Shown piece after piece: positions 8,929 through 20,462 of a DNA stretch of 64,000 bases. This stretch comes from Acinetobacter sp. SAAs474. GTDB lineage: Bacteria > Pseudomonadota > Gammaproteobacteria > Pseudomonadales > Moraxellaceae. Below the pieces are notes generated by a model. The model saw only the letters and a list, made by a program, of their open reading frames with translations, was not told the DNA's origin and ran no database searches. The DNA lies in contig NZ_CP127915.1 in assembly GCF_032823475.1 (NCBI RefSeq), positions 2,232,001 through 2,296,000 of the forward strand, read 5' to 3'. A program made the position numbers and the translations under genes. How positions within the stretch are numbered: the first letter of the stretch is position 1; each line of letters opens with the position of its first letter.

Positions 8929-10605
8929 ATGACCGAATCTTTTGCAGCCCTCTTTGAAGAAAGTGAATTAAACCTCAACGTTGAAAAGGGTGCTGTCATC
9001 CAAGGCGTTGTCGTAAGCATCGACTCTGACTGGGTAACAGTTGACACAGGCCTTAAATCTGAAGGTGTTGTTGACCGTGCTGAATTTTTAAATGAACAAC
9101 GTGAACTTGAAGTTCAGGTTGGTGACACTGTAGATGTTGTTGTAGAAGCGCTTGACAACGGTATGGGTCAAACAGTTTTATCACGTGAAAAAGCGAAACG
9201 TGCTGAAACTTGGACTAAGCTTGAAAAAATCTTTGAAGATGGCGAAATCGTTACTGGTGTTATTTCTGGTAAAGTGAAAGGCGGTTTCACAGTTGACATC
9301 GGTCCAGTACGTGCATTCTTACCAGGTTCTTTGGTAGATACTCGTCCAATCCGTGACACAACTCACCTTGAAGGTAAAGAGTTAGAGTTTAAAGTTATCA
9401 AACTTGATGCTAAACGTAATAACGTTGTTGTATCTCGTCGTGCAGTTATGGAAGCTGAATCTTCAGCTGACCGTGAAGCGCTTCTTGCTCAGCTTGAAGA
9501 AGGTCAAACTGTTACAGGTACGATTAAAAATCTTACTGATTACGGTGCGTTTGTTGATCTTGGTGGTATTGATGGTCTTCTACATATCACTGATATGGCA
9601 TGGAAACGTATTAAGCATCCATCAGAAGTGGTTGAAGTTGGTCAAGAAGTTACTGTTAAAGTACTTAAATTTGACAAAGAACGTAATCGTGTATCTTTAG
9701 GTCTTAAACAATTAGGCGAAGATCCATGGTTAGCGATCATGAGCCGTTATCCTAAAGGTTCTATCGTTAAAGCACGTGTAACAAACTTGACTGACTACGG
9801 TTGTTTTGCTGAAATCGCTGAAGGCGTTGAAGGCTTAGTACACGTTTCAGAAATGGATCACACCAACAAAAACATCCACCCATCTAAAGTTGTTCAGATT
9901 GGTGATGAAGTTGATGTTATGGTTCTTGAAGTTGATGAAGAGCGTCGTCGTATTTCTCTTGGTATTAAACAAACTCGTGCTAACCCATGGGAAGAGTTTG
10001 CTAAGAACCACGACAAAGGTGAAAAAGTTTCAGGTACAATCAAGTCAATCACTGACTTTGGTATCTTCATCGGTTTACCTGGCGGTATCGATGGTCTGGT
10101 TCACTTGTCTGATATTTCTTGGAATGAACAAGGCGAAGAAGCAATCCGTCGTTACAAGAAAGGTGATACAGTTGAAGCCGTTATTCTTTCAGTAGATGCT
10201 GAAGGTAACCGTATCAGCCTTGGTATCAAGCAGATGAATAGCGATCCATTCAACGATTTCTTAGCTGCTAACGAACGTGGTGCTTTGGTTAAAGGTACTG
10301 TGACTGCTGTTGATGCTAAAGGTGCAACAGTTAAGTTGGCTGACGAAGTTGAAGCTTCTCTTAAAGCATCTGAAATCAACCGTGATCGCGTTGAAGATGC
10401 AACTAAGTTCTTAGAAGTTGGTCAAGAAGTTGAAGCTAAAATCATCAATGTTGACCGTAAATCTCGCTCTATCAACTTGTCAATCAAAGCGAAAGATGAA
10501 GCTGAAGAGAAAGAAGCTGTAGCAACTTTACGTCAAGCGACGAATGGTCAAGACAATGGTCCTAAGACTATTGGTGATTTGATTAAAGCTCAGATGAATC
10601 ACTAA
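8929..10605 (+). CDS. rpsA: 30S ribosomal protein S1
   Basis: A 558-residue protein with six S1 RNA-binding domains spaced along its length; repeats such as [20 protein letters not shown] and [18 protein letters not shown] are clear. S1 sits on the small subunit and helps melt and bind mRNA leaders. Codon use is strongly biased (GGT, CGT, GAA), more than its neighbours, as expected of a highly expressed gene. It lies 104 bases after cmk and is followed by a strong terminator at 10668. Confidence 0.98.
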   Translation: MTESFAALFEESELNLNVEKGAVIQGVVVSIDSDWVTVDTGLKSEGVVDRAEFLNEQRELEVQVGDTVDVVVEALDNGMGQTVLSREKAKRAETWTKLEKIFEDGEIVTGVISGKVKGGFTVDIGPVRAFLPGSLVDTRPIRDTTHLEGKELEFKVIKLDAKRNNVVVSRRAVMEAESSADREALLAQLEEGQTVTGTIKNLTDYGAFVDLGGIDGLLHITDMAWKRIKHPSEVVEVGQEVTVKVLKFDKERNRVSLGLKQLGEDPWLAIMSRYPKGSIVKARVTNLTDYGCFAEIAEGVEGLVHVSEMDHTNKNIHPSKVVQIGDEVDVMVLEVDEERRRISLGIKQTRANPWEEFAKNHDKGEKVSGTIKSITDFGIFIGLPGGIDGLVHLSDISWNEQGEEAIRRYKKGDTVEAVILSVDAEGNRISLGIKQMNSDPFNDFLAANERGALVKGTVTAVDAKGATVKLADEVEASLKASEINRDRVEDATKFLEVGQEVEAKIINVDRKSRSINLSIKAKDEAEEKEAVATLRQATNGQDNGPKTIGDLIKAQMNH

Positions 10606-10667
10606 TCAGTAGCGTTAAAAGTGTTTTGTTAATGTAAACTAACTAATACTTTTTATACGAATACTGT

Positions 10668-10712
10668 AAACGGTAGCGTAGTATTTGCATATTACGCTAC
10701 CGTTTTGTATTT
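10668..10712 (+). terminator. Rho-independent terminator after rpsA
   Basis: A perfect 13-bp stem (AAACGGTAGCGTA paired with TACGCTACCGTTT) with a 12-base loop, followed by a short T-rich tract. It separates rpsA from ihfB. Confidence 0.85.
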
Positions 10713-10769
10713 AAACAAGTTATTATTAAGTGTGATTCTAAAGAAGCTTGATAATTAAAGAGGTCGCAG

Positions 10770-11075
10770 ATGACTACTGAAGTACTTAATAAGTCTGACT
10801 TAATAGAACGTATTTCTCTCAAAAATCCACATTTAGCTGAGCCTTTAGTGGAAGAAGCTGTTAAGATAATGATTGATCAAATGATTGCATCATTATCTGC
10901 AGATGACAGAATAGAAATTCGTGGGTTTGGGAGTTTTGCACTCCACCATAGAGAGCCTAGAGTTGGACGTAATCCAAAGACTGGTAAATCTGTTGAAGTG
11001 GCAGCTAAATCGGTTCCTCATTTTAAACCGGGTAAGGCGCTACGTGATGCAGTGAATCAATCTGTACAAAAATAA
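10770..11075 (+). CDS. ihfB: Integration host factor subunit beta
   Basis: A 101-residue DNABII-family protein that pairs with IhfA to bend DNA. Family features are the start [10 protein letters not shown], the core [15 protein letters not shown], and the arm motif [15 protein letters not shown] with the DNA-intercalating Pro. It follows rpsA, the usual site of ihfB (himD). An AAAGAGGT lies before the ATG. lapA follows after 18 bases. Confidence 0.96.
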   Translation: MTTEVLNKSDLIERISLKNPHLAEPLVEEAVKIMIDQMIASLSADDRIEIRGFGSFALHHREPRVGRNPKTGKSVEVAAKSVPHFKPGKALRDAVNQSVQK

Positions 11076-11093
11076 TCATGATATGGGGTGTCT

Positions 11094-11456
11094 ATGCGTT
11101 ATGTTTTAGTCGTATTATTAATTGTGATATTCGGATATTCATTAGCGTTAGTGCTGCAAAATAGTACTGAGCTTTCCGTTGATTTGTTATTTACTGAAGT
11201 TCCTGCAATGCGTTTAGGATTGTTGTTATTACTTACCTTGGTTTTAGGTATTGTAGTAGGATTACTTCTTGGTATCCAAATCTTTCGTGTATTTCAAAAC
11301 AGTTGGGAAATTAAACGACTACGTAAAGATATAGACCATCTTCGTAAAGAACAAATCCAGATAGCACAAGCTGCTGCTGCTGAAGCTGCAGCAAATATGA
11401 GGCATGAAAAAACAGTGTTGGATATAGAACCAAATAAAACATCCACTCCACTCTGA
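11094..11456 (+). CDS. lapA: Lipopolysaccharide assembly protein A-domain (LapA/YciS) membrane protein
   Basis: A 120-residue inner membrane protein with two transmembrane helices (residues about 3-20 and 38-62) and a cytoplasmic coiled coil (EIKRLRKDIDHLRKEQIQ). LapA/YciS works with LapB in controlling LpxC and lipopolysaccharide levels in E. coli. The position right after ihfB and before pyrF matches other gammaproteobacteria. A GTG lies at 11088, but the ATG at 11094 after GGGGTG is preferred. No lapB copy follows here. Confidence 0.8.
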   Translation: MRYVLVVLLIVIFGYSLALVLQNSTELSVDLLFTEVPAMRLGLLLLLTLVLGIVVGLLLGIQIFRVFQNSWEIKRLRKDIDHLRKEQIQIAQAAAAEAAANMRHEKTVLDIEPNKTSTPL

Positions 11457-11482
11457 ATCATCAGCCGTTGTGTTGTTTTTTT

Positions 11483-11520
11483 AAACACTCTAAAGCTTGT
11501 TCTTTAGAGTGTTTTTGTTT
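11483..11520 (+). terminator. Terminator after ihfB-lapA
   Basis: A perfect 13-bp stem (AAACACTCTAAAG with CTTTAGAGTGTTT), a 6-base loop and a T-rich tail. Confidence 0.85.
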
Positions 11521-11601
11521 TAGTGTACTGAATCTGCTTTGTTGATTGAGGTTTTCGTTTTATAATCCGTTCAATTTTAATTGATGAAAAGGGAACCCCA
11601 C

Positions 11602-12282
11602 TTGAGTATTATTGTTGCACTTGATGCTAAAAGCCAATTTGATGCATTAACGATTGCAGAGCAGTTAGATCCTGCTTTATGTCGAGTGAAAGTTGGTAAA
11701 GAGCTCTTTACTCATGAAGGTCCATCTATTGTTAAGGCATTACATGATCGAGGGTTTGAGGTTTTTTTAGATCTTAAATTTCATGATATTCCAAATACAA
11801 CAGCGCAAGCAGTGTGCGCTGCTGCAGATTTGGGTGTATGGATGGTGAATGTACATGCATCTGGTGGTCGTAAAATGATGGAGACATGTATCGAGCGTTT
11901 AAATGCGGGTCATTATGCGACGCAATTGATTGCCGTCACTGTGTTAACATCGATGGGGCGTGAAGATCTGCAAGATCTGGGGTTGGATATCGAGCCTTTG
12001 ACACAAGTCCAACGTTTAGCACAATTAACTCAGGAAAGTGGTTTGCATGGTGTAGTGTGTTCTGCACAAGAAGCAAAAGTATTGCGAGAAACTTTAGGGC
12101 CAGATTTTGCTTTAGTGACACCGGGTATTCGTCCGGCGGGAGTACAAGCAGATGATCAAAAGCGTATTGTAACACCGAAACAAGCCATGCAGGAGGGTTC
12201 TACACATCTGGTGATTGGTCGTCCAATTACGCAAGCAGCCTCTCCATCACAAGCATTAAAAGATATTCTAGCAACCTTGTAG
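11602..12282 (+). CDS. pyrF: Orotidine-5'-phosphate decarboxylase
   Basis: The last enzyme of UMP synthesis, about 226 residues. The catalytic Lys-Asp tetrad region is [12 protein letters not shown], and the phosphate-gripping loops are TPGIRPAG and VIGRPIT near the end. The start is uncertain: TTG 11602 gives the family-like N-terminus (L/M)SIIVALDA and has GGGAA seven bases upstream, so it is preferred over ATG 11584. Confidence 0.95.
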   Translation: MSIIVALDAKSQFDALTIAEQLDPALCRVKVGKELFTHEGPSIVKALHDRGFEVFLDLKFHDIPNTTAQAVCAAADLGVWMVNVHASGGRKMMETCIERLNAGHYATQLIAVTVLTSMGREDLQDLGLDIEPLTQVQRLAQLTQESGLHGVVCSAQEAKVLRETLGPDFALVTPGIRPAGVQADDQKRIVTPKQAMQEGSTHLVIGRPITQAASPSQALKDILATL

Positions 12283-12615
12283 TGACGATAATATTTTAGT
12301 CTTGCCTAAATATAAACGTTATCAAATTTTGATTGATCTCTTGTATGGCTGAATATCATGCGTGCTATACGCACACTATGTAGTGATTATGCTGCTGAAT
12401 GATGTGCTTACAAGAGATTTATTTTTATCATATCACTGTTGGATTTGAACATGGTCTTTTCAATCTTACAGTTTTGGTTTGTTAAATGAGCATAAGTCAA
12501 AGGAAACGATCATATATTTTTAAATTAATAATAGTGTTTTTATTTGAGCGTATGAATTTTGATGATAGATAAAAATCAAGTGAACTGATGAGATCATGGT
12601 GAGTAAAGGATTAAA
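12283..12615 (+). other. Gene-free stretch between pyrF and a small membrane protein gene
   Basis: AT-rich, no open frame of note, no strong hairpin or repeat seen. It must hold the promoter of the next gene, but no clear -35/-10 pair stands out. Confidence 0.4.
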
Positions 12616-12957
12616 ATGGATAAGTATCTGATTGTTTTGATGGTGGTTATATTTTGTATTTTTTTAATTATATATACGCAGAGAAGCCAGCAAAACTCAG
12701 CTGAGCCTAAGCAGTTTAAGCAAAGAGTACTTAAGGCATTTCCAGAATTTTCAGTGGTTGAAAAATATAATAATATTATTATTTCTAAATTAAATCAGCA
12801 GCATCAATTGCAAGAATTGGTGACGATTCGGATTGATGCAAACCAGCAAAAAAATATACGTCTGTATGGTGGTATGATGATTGCAACCTATCCTAAACCA
12901 CCATCAATACGAGAAATGAAAAAAGATTTTACACTGCATTTACAGGCAATTCACTGA
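12616..12957 (+). CDS. Small membrane-anchored protein of unknown function
   Basis: A 113-residue protein with one N-terminal transmembrane helix (YLIVLMVVIFCIFLIIY, residues about 4-20) and a soluble domain on the other side. No family is recognised. The soluble part contains QELVTIRIDANQQKNIR, which looks like an alternating beta pattern, and ends IREMKKDFTLHLQAI. Its start follows TAAAGGATTAAA. It converges with ruvC, leaving only 6 bases between the stops. Codon use resembles the neighbours, so it is probably a native gene. Confidence 0.7.
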   Translation: MDKYLIVLMVVIFCIFLIIYTQRSQQNSAEPKQFKQRVLKAFPEFSVVEKYNNIIISKLNQQHQLQELVTIRIDANQQKNIRLYGGMMIATYPKPPSIREMKKDFTLHLQAIH

Positions 12958-12963
12958 TTGTAA

Positions 12964-13509
12964 TTAGCGACGACGACTACTACTGCGACTACGTCCGCGT
13001 GCCATACCACCTAGAGCATTTAATACGGCCATTTTGCTCATACTACCAGATGCATGTGCATGACAAATTGCAGCAGCCAATGCATCTGCTGCATCTGCCT
13101 GAGGGCGTATACTGAGGTTTAATAATTTCATGACCATCATTTGTACTTGCTCTTTATCTGCTGCACCATAGCCGACTACAGATTGTTTAATTTGTCGTGC
13201 GGTATACTCTGCAACCTCTAAGTCTGAGTTCACTAAAGCTGCAATCGCTGCACCACGTGCTTGTCCTAACTTAAGTGCTGAATCTGGGTTTTGCGCCATA
13301 AACACTTGTTCAACAGCAGCTTCGGTTGGTTGATGAAAGTTTACAATACGGGCAATACCTGCAAAAATACGTTTTAGGCGTTCTGGCATTTCTGTTGTTT
13401 CTGTACGGATTGTTCCCGCATCAATAAAGCGTAGTTTTGAACCCTCTTGTTCGATAATTCCATAACCAGTTAGGCGCGAACCAGGATCAATACCGATAAT
13501 TAATGACAT
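12964..13509 (-). CDS. ruvC: Crossover junction endodeoxyribonuclease RuvC
   Basis: A 181-residue Holliday junction resolvase. The four acidic residues of the active site are in IGIDPGS (Asp7), AAVEQVF (Glu), and [12 protein letters not shown] (the two late Asp residues). It cuts junctions moved by RuvAB. The C-terminal tail is unusual: [12 protein letters not shown], a short Arg/Ser run. It stands alone; ruvA and ruvB are not adjacent. Confidence 0.95.
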   Translation of the reverse strand: MSLIIGIDPGSRLTGYGIIEQEGSKLRFIDAGTIRTETTEMPERLKRIFAGIARIVNFHQPTEAAVEQVFMAQNPDSALKLGQARGAAIAALVNSDLEVAEYTARQIKQSVVGYGAADKEQVQMMVMKLLNLSIRPQADAADALAAAICHAHASGSMSKMAVLNALGGMARGRSRSSSRRR

Positions 13510-13631
13510 ATTTACCCTTTAAAAATAATAGAATGCCCATATTGTTACATAAGCGTATCAGAAAAGCTTGATAGTGATTAAGCAGTTGATGACGAAACTT
13601 TATTTAATTTATTGAGAATAGATTAATTTTT

Positions 13632-14180
13632 ATGAAATTATTTCTTATTTTGTTCGTGGGCTTAATCCTTGAAGTTTTGGTCTGGATTGGTGTGGGTGAT
13701 TTGGTTGGAAGCATGTGGTATGTTTTCTTCTGGTTTATTGCTGCATTTTTTATCGGTTTGAGTATGATTCGAAAATACGCTGCGGGTGTAATGCCGCAAA
13801 TGCAGCAAATGCAAATGGGGCAAATGACGGGTGATCCTGCATTAACTCAAAATTTACCCAAAATTATTGCTGGTTTCTTATTGATGATTCCTGGGTTAAT
13901 TACCGATTTTTTAGCTTTATTGATTTTAATTCCTGCTGTTCAAAATTTACTAAAAAATACCATGATGAATATCATGATGAAGCGTCAACAAGACATGTTG
14001 AATAAAATGATGGGTGGCATGGGGGGTGCACAAGGTCAAAATCCATTTGCAGATATGATGCGCCAAATGCAGGATATGCAGCAACATGAGCGTGGTGATT
14101 CAAATGTGATTGATGGTGAAGCACGAGAAGTAAAACCTGAATCAAAACAGATTGAATTTAAAGATGTAAATAAAAAATAA
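13632..14180 (+). CDS. fxsA: FxsA family membrane protein
   Basis: A 182-residue inner membrane protein of the FxsA family, named for E. coli FxsA (suppressor of F exclusion of phage T7). Transmembrane segments are at about residues 4-22, 26-44 and 76-100; the family core GFLLMIPGLITDFLALLILIP is clear. The C-terminal part is Met/Gln-rich (KMMGGMGGAQGQNPFADMM), then acidic. The biochemical role is unknown. A terminator follows directly. Confidence 0.85.
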   Translation: MKLFLILFVGLILEVLVWIGVGDLVGSMWYVFFWFIAAFFIGLSMIRKYAAGVMPQMQQMQMGQMTGDPALTQNLPKIIAGFLLMIPGLITDFLALLILIPAVQNLLKNTMMNIMMKRQQDMLNKMMGGMGGAQGQNPFADMMRQMQDMQQHERGDSNVIDGEAREVKPESKQIEFKDVNKK

Positions 14181-14197
14181 TACGAATATTTAATCAT

Positions 14198-14227
14198 GCT
14201 GAACATTGATGTTCAGCTTTTTTTTTA
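14198..14227 (+). terminator. Terminator after fxsA
   Basis: GCTGAACAT and ATGTTCAGC form a hairpin followed by nine or more T residues. Confidence 0.85.
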
Positions 14228-14285
14228 TTTGAATCCTATACTTGTATCTTGATTTATAATAGATACTATTTAAATTGCATTACTG

Positions 14286-14918
14286 ATGATATCGTTACTT
14301 TTAACTATTTGTCTTTTACATTTTGTAGCACAGTTAAGTCCTGGGCCAGATGTTTTGTTGATTGCCAAAAGTTCGGCATCTACCACAAAATTAAATACGC
14401 TAAAAATCATTTTAGGAATTTCTGTTGGAATCGTGATTTGGGTTTTACTGACTTTATGTGGGTTTAGTTTACTCATAGAGGAATTTCCATGGATTCAGCA
14501 GCTTTTAATGTGTATGGGTGGGTTTTTCTTGGCTAAAATGGGCTGGGGAATGTTGAGTTATGGATTAAAAATGCGTAAACAACAGTTTCAGCTAGATGAT
14601 GGTGATCCTGTTGAAAATCAGAATTACTTTTTATTGGGATTGTTGACAAATTTAGCCAATCCTAAAACTTTAATTTATTTTAGCAGTGTATTTTCTCTTG
14701 CATTAAGCTCATCTGCATCGGGCATCATTAAGACTTATTTAGCTTTTATTATTCCAATTCAGACTTTTCTTGTATTTGTATTATTTATGCTCATCATGTC
14801 TTTACCTAAGGTTAAGTTAGCGTATCGTAAATCAGGCAGTTATATTGATATTTTATCAGGCATATTGTTTTTAATCTTTGCTTTGTTTTTGTGGTATGAC
14901 GTTATTCGAATGTTCTGA
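14286..14918 (+). CDS. LysE/RhtB-family amino acid exporter
   Basis: A 210-residue membrane protein with the LysE-type pattern: N-terminal helix followed by LSPGPDVLLIAKSS, then four or five more helices, with the conserved NLANPKTLIYFSSVF in the middle. Members export amino acids such as lysine, threonine or homoserine lactones; the substrate cannot be told. No good ribosome site precedes the ATG at 14286. Its 3' end overlaps a possible small gene on the other strand. Confidence 0.85.
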   Translation: MISLLLTICLLHFVAQLSPGPDVLLIAKSSASTTKLNTLKIILGISVGIVIWVLLTLCGFSLLIEEFPWIQQLLMCMGGFFLAKMGWGMLSYGLKMRKQQFQLDDGDPVENQNYFLLGLLTNLANPKTLIYFSSVFSLALSSSASGIIKTYLAFIIPIQTFLVFVLFMLIMSLPKVKLAYRKSGSYIDILSGILFLIFALFLWYDVIRMF

Positions 14919-15050
14919 TTGACTTTTATCTGCTGATTGTTTTGGATAGCGATTAGGTTTTAAGGTGGTTGCTGTGTTCTCTGAGCCTTGATATTGATGA
15001 CTACGATTAGCTCTTTCACGTAATCCTCCTTTTTTAATTAGTTGAATCAT
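14871..15050 (-). CDS. Possible small gene, 59 residues, unknown
   Basis: An antisense-strand frame starts at ATG 15050, preceded by AAGGAA with normal spacing, and ends at TAA 14871-14873. The product is hydrophilic and basic (MIQLIKKGGLRERANRSHQY, later KPNRYPKQSADKSQSEHS), with no membrane segment or known motif. It overlaps the 3' end of the LysE-type gene by 48 bases. It lies downstream of the rpsT terminator, so it would need its own promoter. An internal AGGAGG is present but is followed by a different short frame. It may be chance. Confidence 0.35.
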   Translation of the reverse strand: MIQLIKKGGLRERANRSHQYQGSENTATTLKPNRYPKQSADKSQSEHSNNVIPQKQSKD

Positions 15051-15202
15051 TTATATATTCCTTAAATATCTATTCTTGTATAAGCGGGATTATGCTATGT
15101 GGCTAATGTTGAGTTTGCTTATACATATTGGATCATAAAACAGTGGGTGTATTGGCGAAATTAAATCATCTTTAAATTAATAATATCGTATTATTTGGGA
15201 TT

Positions 15203-15230
15203 AAAAAAAGCCCTAAAAAGGGCTTTTTTT
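15203..15230 (-). terminator. Terminator of rpsT (symmetrical)
   Basis: AAAAAAAGCCC and GGGCTTTTTTT form an 11-bp stem with a 6-base A-rich loop. The T/A runs on both sides make it able to work in both directions; it lies 10 bases after the rpsT stop. Confidence 0.9.
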
Positions 15231-15240
15231 AATGAACAAA

Positions 15241-15507
15241 TTAATTTGCTAATGCTTTAACTTGTGCATTTAAACGGCTCTTGTGACGAGCTGCTTTGTT
15301 TTTGTGAATGATGCCTTTGTCAGCCATGCGATCAATAACAGGTACAGCAGTTTTGTATGCTTCAGATGCAGCAGCATAGTCACCAGCAGTGATTGCAGCG
15401 ATTGTACGTTTGATATAAGTACGCACCATAGAACGTAAGCTTGCGTTGTGTTTACGTGCTTTAACGTTTTGACGAGCACGTTTTTTAGCTTGAGCAGAGT
15501 TTGCCAC
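15241..15507 (-). CDS. rpsT: 30S ribosomal protein S20
   Basis: An 88-residue, very basic helical protein that binds 16S rRNA. The start [20 protein letters not shown] and the [11 protein letters not shown] core are diagnostic. It is a single-gene transcript between its own terminator and the divergent gene at 15724. Confidence 0.98.
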   Translation of the reverse strand: MANSAQAKKRARQNVKARKHNASLRSMVRTYIKRTIAAITAGDYAAASEAYKTAVPVIDRMADKGIIHKNKAARHKSRLNAQVKALAN

Positions 15508-15723
15508 TCGTGCACTCCTTGAATTAGATTGGTCTGGGCGGGCTGCAATTACATCTGAAAACCAATATCAGAGAATTCATGAACCAGCCCGTAAACAAGT
15601 GGCATATTTTGATTAATCTATATCGCGAAGTCAAGTCTTGACATGCTTTGGCAACATTTTAGATGCAGAAAAAAGCATAAGATAATGTTAAATTGGCCTC
15701 AAAGTGAGGGTGATTGATTAAAA

Positions 15724-16392
15724 ATGACACAGATGGTAGAAAAAGCAATTATTATTGGTGCAACAGGTTTGGTGGGGTTAACACTCATACAGCGATTAAA
15801 TACCTTACCCAGTTGTCGTCGTATTACTGCTGTGGTTCGTGCTCAAAATCCTATATTGCATCAATTTGAAAAAGTTCAACAGTTGGTTGTTGAAGACTTT
15901 TTATTATTGAATGCCCAGGATGTTGCTGACTATTCACATGCATTTAGTTGTTTAGGTACGACCTTAAAGAAAGCAAAATCCAAAGCGGGTTTTTATCAGG
16001 TTGATTTTGCGATAAATGCGCATTTTGCAGACTTATTGCTATCGAGCAATACGCATTATGTATTGGTGAGTGCACTAGGAGCTTCTGTTGATGCTCAATT
16101 TTTTTATCAACGCGTTAAAGGTGAGTTGGAATCTTATATTCGATCTTTATCCTTATTTAAGGTGTCGATTATTCGACCTTCATTATTATTAGATCAGCGT
16201 ATAGAAACACGATTTTTAGAAAACTTGACTAAATATTTATACGCTAAGATGGTCGCTCTTGTACCAGTTTCACTTAAATATAGGCCTGTGACTGCTCAGC
16301 AGGTGGTTCAAACCATAATTTATGCTGCGCAAAATCAAGATGCTGAGTATGTTGTATATGATAATTCAGCTATTATTGAGCTTAATCACTAG
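15724..16392 (+). CDS. NAD(P)-binding Rossmann-fold protein (YwnB/HTATIP2-like)
   Basis: A 222-residue single-domain short-chain-type protein. The dinucleotide motif IIIGATGLVGLTLI lies at residues 8-21; AFSCLGTTLKKAKSKAGFYQVD and VSALGAS are typical of the NAD(P)H-binding HTATIP2/TIP30-like branch annotated as nucleoside-diphosphate-sugar epimerase. The active-site Tyr is likely in FFYQRVKGELE (YxxxK). The substrate is unknown. ATG 15724 or 15733 could be used. Confidence 0.75.
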   Translation: MTQMVEKAIIIGATGLVGLTLIQRLNTLPSCRRITAVVRAQNPILHQFEKVQQLVVEDFLLLNAQDVADYSHAFSCLGTTLKKAKSKAGFYQVDFAINAHFADLLLSSNTHYVLVSALGASVDAQFFYQRVKGELESYIRSLSLFKVSIIRPSLLLDQRIETRFLENLTKYLYAKMVALVPVSLKYRPVTAQQVVQTIIYAAQNQDAEYVVYDNSAIIELNH

Positions 16393-16546
16393 ATGATATT
16401 TAAAAATAAAATATTAAAATTGATCACCATGTTTAGTAGGTATTGATGTCTATTTTTATACTATAGTCGATAACACTAATTCTCTAAAATATAACACAAT
16501 AAATTATGCTAAGTTATTTTTAGTAAATGAATAACGAGGAAACAAC

Positions 16547-17059
16547 GTGTCTTTATCTACATTTGTGACGTGTGATGTATTAGATAATTATCCAGATCAG
16601 AATTTTCAGGTGCTTACACCTTCTTTAGATGGTAAATATTTTAAAAGTTATGGTGCACGTAAAAGTTTTGCTGGACAAATTGTGACAGTAAAGTGTTTTG
16701 AAGATAATTCTCGAGTCAAGGAATTGTTGGCAACCAATGGGCACGGCAAGGTACTTGTTGTTGATGGCGGCGCCTCTATGCGCTGTGCATTGATGGGGGA
16801 TATGATTGCTGAATCTGCTGTAAAAAATCATTGGAATGGTGTCATTATTTATGGATGTGTGCGTGATGTTGATGCACTTGCAGAATTAGATTTAGGGGTT
16901 CATGCATTGGCTGCAATTCCACAGAAAAGCCATCGTAGAGGGCTTGGTGAGGTTGATGTTGTATTGCATTTTGGCGGCGTTTGTTTTCATCCAGATCATT
17001 ATGTCTATGCTGATAATAACGGTATTATTGTAAGCACTGAAAAGCTGATTGAGTTTTAA
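16547..17059 (+). CDS. rraA: Ribonuclease E activity regulator RraA
   Basis: A 170-residue RraA/DUF family protein. In E. coli RraA binds RNase E and damps its activity; relatives are HMG/CHA aldolases, and the shared fold is seen in [18 protein letters not shown] and the later [14 protein letters not shown]. The start is GTG 16547 after a good AACGAGGA. It is monocistronic with a long hairpin 28 bases after the stop. Confidence 0.88.
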   Translation: MSLSTFVTCDVLDNYPDQNFQVLTPSLDGKYFKSYGARKSFAGQIVTVKCFEDNSRVKELLATNGHGKVLVVDGGASMRCALMGDMIAESAVKNHWNGVIIYGCVRDVDALAELDLGVHALAAIPQKSHRRGLGEVDVVLHFGGVCFHPDHYVYADNNGIIVSTEKLIEF

Positions 17060-17087
17060 ATAAAATCTGATTAAATTAAAGTGCTAT

Positions 17088-17140
17088 CCATTAAAATTTA
17101 TGGATTATTTAAAATGCTTAAGTAATCCATATTTTAATGG
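17088..17140 (+). terminator. Long hairpin after rraA, probable transcript end
   Basis: CCATTAAAAT-TT-ATGGATTA (17088-17107) pairs with TAATCCAT-ATTTTAATGG (17123-17140): an 18-bp stem with a 2-base bulge and a 15-base loop. The following bases are AT-rich (AAATTTATCTTTT) but not a clean T run. The rest of the gap to 17492 is AT-rich DNA with no other feature seen. Confidence 0.55.
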
Positions 17141-17492
17141 AAATTTATCTTTTATTGATTGGATGTTTATAGTGAATGGTGGTGATTAAACAGCTGATCG
17201 ATCATGTACATTCTGCTTAAGCGATTGAGATTGTTTATTTAGTAACTGATTCGTGATTTTAAATATAAAAGAATTTTTACTTTAAGTTGATGATAATTGA
17301 GGGTTAATCATAAAATTACCGCAATTGATTATTTTGAATAAAAATTTTATCCGTAAATCAGATTGTAAAGTAAATATGATAAAAGAAATCATCACATCAT
17401 GGCTTATATACTGGTAATACTGTTTATTTCATTAAATTGTCATTAAAAATATAGATAGTGTGCTTTTTATAATTGATTCATGAGTAATATAG

Positions 17493-18152
17493 ATGATGAA
17501 ACAAATCTTGGCATCTATGATGGTTTTGTCTTTCACTGGTTTGGTAAATGCTGCGGTTACTTTGCAGATACAACAAGAAATTAAAGTAGAAGAGATTAAT
17601 GGTCAAGCTATTAAGTCGGGTTTAATTCGCTCAAATTTGGATCAATATCAATTAAATGCTGGTACCAATGAGTTAGAAGTTAGTTATTATCAGTATTTTG
17701 ATGCTGAAGATGGTATTGGTGCACACGATATCGTTAGATCTGCACCAGTATTCATTAAAACACCAATTTTACAAGACAATCAGACTTATCGATTAGCATT
17801 GATGAAAATGCCACAAAATAATGATCAAGCAAAACAGTTTGCAAAACAACCCATTTTTGGCCTATATAATAGTCAGAATGAATTATTGATGACACAAGCT
17901 GGTGCAGTACAGTCACGACAAAGTATTATGAATGCATTTTTGGGTGATCAAGAACAGACATTCAAATCTAAAAATATGACGAATAAACAACCAGAAGCAA
18001 GCTATACCGTTGCTGCTAAAATAATGCCAGAACAAAAACAAGCTGAAACTGCCAATAAGGCGACATCTGCATCTTTACATCAATTAATTAATACTTGGCA
18101 GAATGCGAGTAAAGAAGATCGTCAAAAGTTTATGATGTGGTTGGCTGAGTAA
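17493..18152 (+). CDS. DUF2057 (YccT-like) secreted protein
   Basis: A 219-residue protein with a signal peptide (MMKQILASMMVLSFTGLVNA, cleavage after NAA or NA). The mature part starts VTLQIQQEIKVEEINGQ and contains GTNELEVSYYQYF and a run of beta strands, matching the DUF2057/YccT family of small periplasmic or surface proteins of unknown role. The C-terminal 60 residues form a helical, Gln/Lys-rich extension ending HQLINTWQNASKEDRQKFMMWL. Start is ATG 17493 or 17496. Confidence 0.6.
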   Translation: MMKQILASMMVLSFTGLVNAAVTLQIQQEIKVEEINGQAIKSGLIRSNLDQYQLNAGTNELEVSYYQYFDAEDGIGAHDIVRSAPVFIKTPILQDNQTYRLALMKMPQNNDQAKQFAKQPIFGLYNSQNELLMTQAGAVQSRQSIMNAFLGDQEQTFKSKNMTNKQPEASYTVAAKIMPEQKQAETANKATSASLHQLINTWQNASKEDRQKFMMWLAE

Positions 18153-18269
18153 AATCATTTGTAATATCGTAATCGATGATAAATCCTACTGAATTTATAC
18201 TAAAATGCTTTTTTTGATTAAATTACGATCAATTGACTGGTTTTTTAGTAGGAATTATAAAAAAAGGGC

Positions 18270-18297
18270 TTGTGTTCGATGTGAAATACTGTAGAAT
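18270..18297 (+). promoter_or_regulatory. Candidate rrn promoter P1
   Basis: TTGTGT (18270-18275), a 16-base spacer and TAGAAT (18292-18297), about 370 bases upstream of mature 16S. The match to -35/-10 is fair and the place is right for an rrn operon. Confidence 0.5.
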
Positions 18298-18430
18298 GCA
18301 CATCCATCGGCGGTGATGTTAAATAAAACTTCTGATAAATCAATAAGTTGCTTAAGTGTTAAGATTCTGATTAGGGTTTTGAGTTTAAGGTTAAACTTAG
18401 ATTTGTTAGAAAATAAATTAACAAAACCAG

Positions 18431-18458
18431 TTGACTTTTCTACCGAAGAGCGTAATAT
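18431..18458 (+). promoter_or_regulatory. Candidate rrn promoter P2
   Basis: TTGACT (18431-18436), a 16-base spacer and TAATAT (18453-18458), followed by a GC-rich stretch (AGCCGACC) that fits a stringent-controlled rrn start. It lies about 200 bases upstream of 16S. Confidence 0.65.
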
Positions 18459-18509
18459 AGCCGACCTAGCTTGCTGGTGACGAACCAACAAGAAGATCAT
18501 TAAGAAATT

Positions 18510-18537
18510 ATGAAGAACAACTTGTGTGGATTTTTAC
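18510..18537 (+). other. 16S processing stem, 5' arm
   Basis: This arm (ATGAAGAACAACTTGTGTGG and on) is nearly the exact reverse complement of 20221-20249 just after 16S, with one bulge and one mismatch. The pair loops out 16S rRNA and is the expected RNase III target. Confidence 0.8.
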
Positions 18538-18663
18538 TGATTGATTGATCGAAATATTATCATTGATTGATTGGTTTAAATTACTCGAAGTTTATTTGAG
18601 AGAATTTGTCAGAAAATTGATGAGCCAGATTTAGTAGCTTAGATTAAAGCTACAAAATGATTT

Positions 18664-20202
<1,539 letters not shown>

Positions 20203-20220
20203 ACGAAAGATTGACGATTG

Positions 20221-20249
20221 GTAAGAATCCACAACAAGTTGTTCTTCAT
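20221..20249 (+). other. 16S processing stem, 3' arm
   Basis: Complement of 18510-18537; together they form the long double strand enclosing 16S rRNA. Confidence 0.8.
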
Positions 20250-20262
20250 GCAATATATCTGA

Positions 20263-20339
<77 letters not shown>

Positions 20340-20462
20340 TGAACAAGACTTAAAGTACTACTTTAAGGCGAAGTGCAAGACAAACGAACGAAAGTGAGTG
20401 CGTAGTGTATGGGTTCAAGGATTCTGAGTGAAAAGAAACAAGATATATTGAGATCTTAAGCT

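Noticed and set aside
9404..10195. Leu/Val-rich frames of about 100 codons inside rpsA
   Set aside because: They are shifted readings of the strongly biased rpsA codons.
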